Assembly (NCBI GenBank): GCA_018715065.1
Contig: DVMJ01000091.1
Span: 1-31,457, forward strand
Length of the DNA: 31,457 nucleotides
Direction: 5' to 3'
From: Fimiplasma intestinipullorum
Lineage (GTDB): Bacteria > Bacillota_I > Bacilli_A > Erysipelotrichales > Coprobacillaceae
Both the position numbers and the translations under genes were made by a program. Of this stretch, positions 29,830 through 31,457 are shown piece by piece (positions within the stretch are counted from its first letter, which is position 1; every line of letters starts with the position of its first letter). Below the pieces are notes generated by a model. That model made no database searches and was not told the origin of the DNA. It saw only the letters and a program-made list of their open reading frames with translations.

Positions 29830-30597
29830 TTATCCAGCCTGCTTCTTTTCATTCAGAATATCCTGCAGCCGCACATCGGGATGATGGTATTTCGATCTGC
29901 GGGCAATTTTTTCCTCTTTACTCATATAAATCGCTTCCTGTGGACACCAGTGAAAACAAGTCAGGCAAGTCATACACTGCTCACCAATCCTGGCATGTCC
30001 GTCAACAATACGAATATTATCTAATGGACAGATGTTTGCGCAAATGCCACACCCAATGCATCGATCATCGGCCTGAATCCCTCTGAAATTATGCAGGTGA
30101 CTGACCATGGAAGCTTCGGGACGCGGTGGCTGCGTATAGTCTTCTGTTTCCCGGGAAATGATCCGCCCGACAAGCGCCTGAATATGGTCTTTTTGATGTA
30201 CCAGTGCATTCTGCATTTCTTCTTCAGTACTGAGATAACTATTGCCCGGCATGGGAATCCCCACGCTCAAAGCTAAATGGACTCCTCTAGGGGCAAGGAC
30301 ATCTTCCAGACGTTTCGCCACATCACCCGGATGGCCACGGTAGGTTGCCATCAAAAAGATATAAGGATCATGGGTAAACGTCATTTTTTCAATCGTCTCG
30401 CGCACGATATATGGCATATCCCCATAATATACCGGAAACACAAATCCGACATTATCTTCTTCCACCATCACGTTTTCTACTTGTCTTAACGCGCTGACAG
30501 AAACGACTTCGCAAGTCTCAGGTAACAGTTCGGCTAAAATCTTGGCTGTTGTCATGCAATTTCCAGTTGCGCTAAAATAAAAGATCTTGGTCCTCAT
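29830..30597 (-). CDS. EFR1-family ferredoxin: flavodoxin-like domain plus two 4Fe-4S clusters
   Basis: A 255-residue redox protein. The N-terminal domain begins MRTKIFYFSATGNCMTTAKI; FSATGN at 8-13 is the FMN phosphate loop. Two 4Fe-4S motifs follow: Cys180, Cys183, Cys186 and Cys190 (CIGCGICANIC), then Cys208, Cys211, Cys214 and Cys218 (CMTCLTCFHWC). EFR1 proteins are common in anaerobic gut Bacillota; they should carry electrons between a flavin and low-potential partners, but the partners are unknown. ATG 30597 has AGGAGGGAAG upstream. It lies 60 bases after the ABC transporter gene and may share its transcript. The C-terminal 25 residues are basic and variable. Confidence 0.87.
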   Translation of the reverse strand: MRTKIFYFSATGNCMTTAKILAELLPETCEVVSVSALRQVENVMVEEDNVGFVFPVYYGDMPYIVRETIEKMTFTHDPYIFLMATYRGHPGDVAKRLEDVLAPRGVHLALSVGIPMPGNSYLSTEEEMQNALVHQKDHIQALVGRIISRETEDYTQPPRPEASMVSHLHNFRGIQADDRCIGCGICANICPLDNIRIVDGHARIGEQCMTCLTCFHWCPQEAIYMSKEEKIARRSKYHHPDVRLQDILNEKKQAG

Positions 30598-30657
30598 ATT
30601 ACTTCCCTCCTACTTCCATTATAACCTACTTTTCATCAAATACCATCAGAAAAATCA

Positions 30658-31457
30658 TTACTCAGGGATAGATAGCGGTGTTAACCGATACACATGAGTG
30701 AGCTTTGAAGCAATCCGAGGGTGTAAGTGATGGGTGATCATAATGACCGTGATATCCATCTGAAGCAATGCTTCCTCAATCATAAGGGCACTTTGCTCAT
30801 CCAAAGCGGAAGTCGCCTCATCCAGCAACAATAGTTTTGGTTCATGGCATAGGGCCCGCGCCAGGGCGATGCGTTGTCTTTGCCCACCGGAAAACTGACT
30901 GCCATTTTCACTTACTATCGTATCTAATCCCTGCGGTAAATCAGCAATCAGCGTCTCCAAATCACAAATACGTAATATCTTCATGAGTTTTTGTTCATTG
31001 ATTGAAGCCCCAAAAGTGATATTATCGCGTAACGTCGTATTCCATAAATAAGGTTTCTGAGTCACAACGCTCATCTGATCGCGAAGGCTCGTCAAAGAAA
31101 GCCGACGAAGATCAATCTGATTGATCATTACTGAACCCAGATATTGATTGAGATGTGTCGCCAGAATATGGAAAAGCGTTGATTTCCCACAACCGCTCTC
31201 GCCAGTCAAAGCGTATTTTCCACCTTGAACGATTTGAATATTCGGTTCTTTGGCAAAGACAAGTCCGCGCCCATAGTCCACATTAATGTCCTGCATCGAA
31301 ATGGATGCAATCTGATCAATGGATTCTCCCTTATCCTCTGTTCTCTTAAAGGCGGACATTTTCGCAAAGATCACCTGCGTTGAGCGAATCTTCACAATAT
31401 ACTCACTTAAATTATTTAAACCATTGGCAATCGTTGAAGCAAAGCTACTGATGGATG
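30658..31457 (-). CDS. ABC transporter, ATP-binding domain and end of membrane domain (partial, 5' end outside window)
   Basis: The frame stays open to the right edge (beginning SISSFASTIANGLNNLSEYI), so the gene starts outside the window; an internal GTG at 31395 is not a start. The visible 266 codons cover the last transmembrane-domain helix region and a full nucleotide-binding domain: Walker A TGESGCGKST, Q-loop TQKPYLW, signature FSGGQRQRIALARAL, Walker B LLLLDEATSALD and switch histidine in ITHHLHP. This permease-ATPase fusion layout fits an exporter (type IV ABC, MsbA/LmrA-like) working as a dimer. The cargo is unknown. A stop at 30658-30660 precedes the EFR1 gene by 60 bases. Confidence 0.88.
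   Translation of the reverse strand, partial: SISSFASTIANGLNNLSEYIVKIRSTQVIFAKMSAFKRTEDKGESIDQIASISMQDINVDYGRGLVFAKEPNIQIVQGGKYALTGESGCGKSTLFHILATHLNQYLGSVMINQIDLRRLSLTSLRDQMSVVTQKPYLWNTTLRDNITFGASINEQKLMKILRICDLETLIADLPQGLDTIVSENGSQFSGGQRQRIALARALCHEPKLLLLDEATSALDEQSALMIEEALLQMDITVIMITHHLHPRIASKLTHVYRLTPLSIPE

Noticed and set aside
1..31457. CRISPR array, tRNA or rRNA
   Set aside because: No regularly spaced repeats, cloverleaf with CCA-ready end or rRNA sequence was found on reading both strands.

Overview
The window looks like a chromosome segment of a low-GC Gram-positive gut-type bacterium. Shine-Dalgarno sites (AGGAGG-like), sigma-A promoters (TTGACA/TATAAT with 16-18 base spacers) and short U-tailed terminators are clear throughout. 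The gene set (6-phospho-beta-glucosidases, EFR1 flavodoxin-ferredoxin, iron-sulfur aldo/keto reductase, old-yellow-enzyme reductase, CoA-disulfide reductase) suggests an anaerobic Bacillota member. I favour Erysipelotrichia-like, but this is inference. I see no rRNA, tRNA, CRISPR array or phage genes.

Layout. 1-440: the 5' end of an IS1634-type transposase, an inward-facing terminator, and a short tail of a gene apparently cut by the insertion. 580-2670: a PatB/MalY C-S lyase and a 2H-phosphoesterase-like protein. 2680-4450: two leftward pseudogenes, an Fe-S aldo/keto reductase and a CatB/Vat-type acetyltransferase, each interrupted by an in-frame stop. 4545-7120: a 6-phospho-beta-glucosidase divergent from a PadR regulator plus DUF2812 membrane protein pair, with a perfect palindrome at the PadR start site. 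7140-8080: a NUDIX hydrolase and an unexplained gap. 8140-10925: a three-gene membrane-anchored esterase operon divergent from a TetR gene. 11100-14290: an old-yellow-enzyme reductase divergent from a badly decayed aldo/keto reductase.

14376-17920: a rightward operon of NCS2 purine permease, rRNA methyltransferase and LysR regulator. 18053-18264: a short-chain dehydrogenase cut to 53 codons but still between a good ribosome site and a terminator. 18650-19353: a RelE/RelB-type toxin-antitoxin pair. 19798-23396: a two-gene MoxR-like AAA+ ATPase and VWA protein operon, both with large unrecognised N-terminal regions. 23413-28000: a DUF1287 protein, then a leftward operon of cytidylate-kinase-like protein, a second 6-phospho-beta-glucosidase and a CoA-disulfide reductase with rhodanese domain. 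28001-29590: an AT-rich stretch with a Fic protein. 29764-31457: an EFR1 ferredoxin and the C-terminal part of an ABC exporter.

Two themes stand out. First, gene decay: at least four metabolic genes, three of them oxidoreductases, are broken while their control signals largely survive, as expected for recent loss. Second, several coupled gene pairs have no obvious shared pathway; the MoxR-VWA pair is the best candidate for an uncharacterised system.
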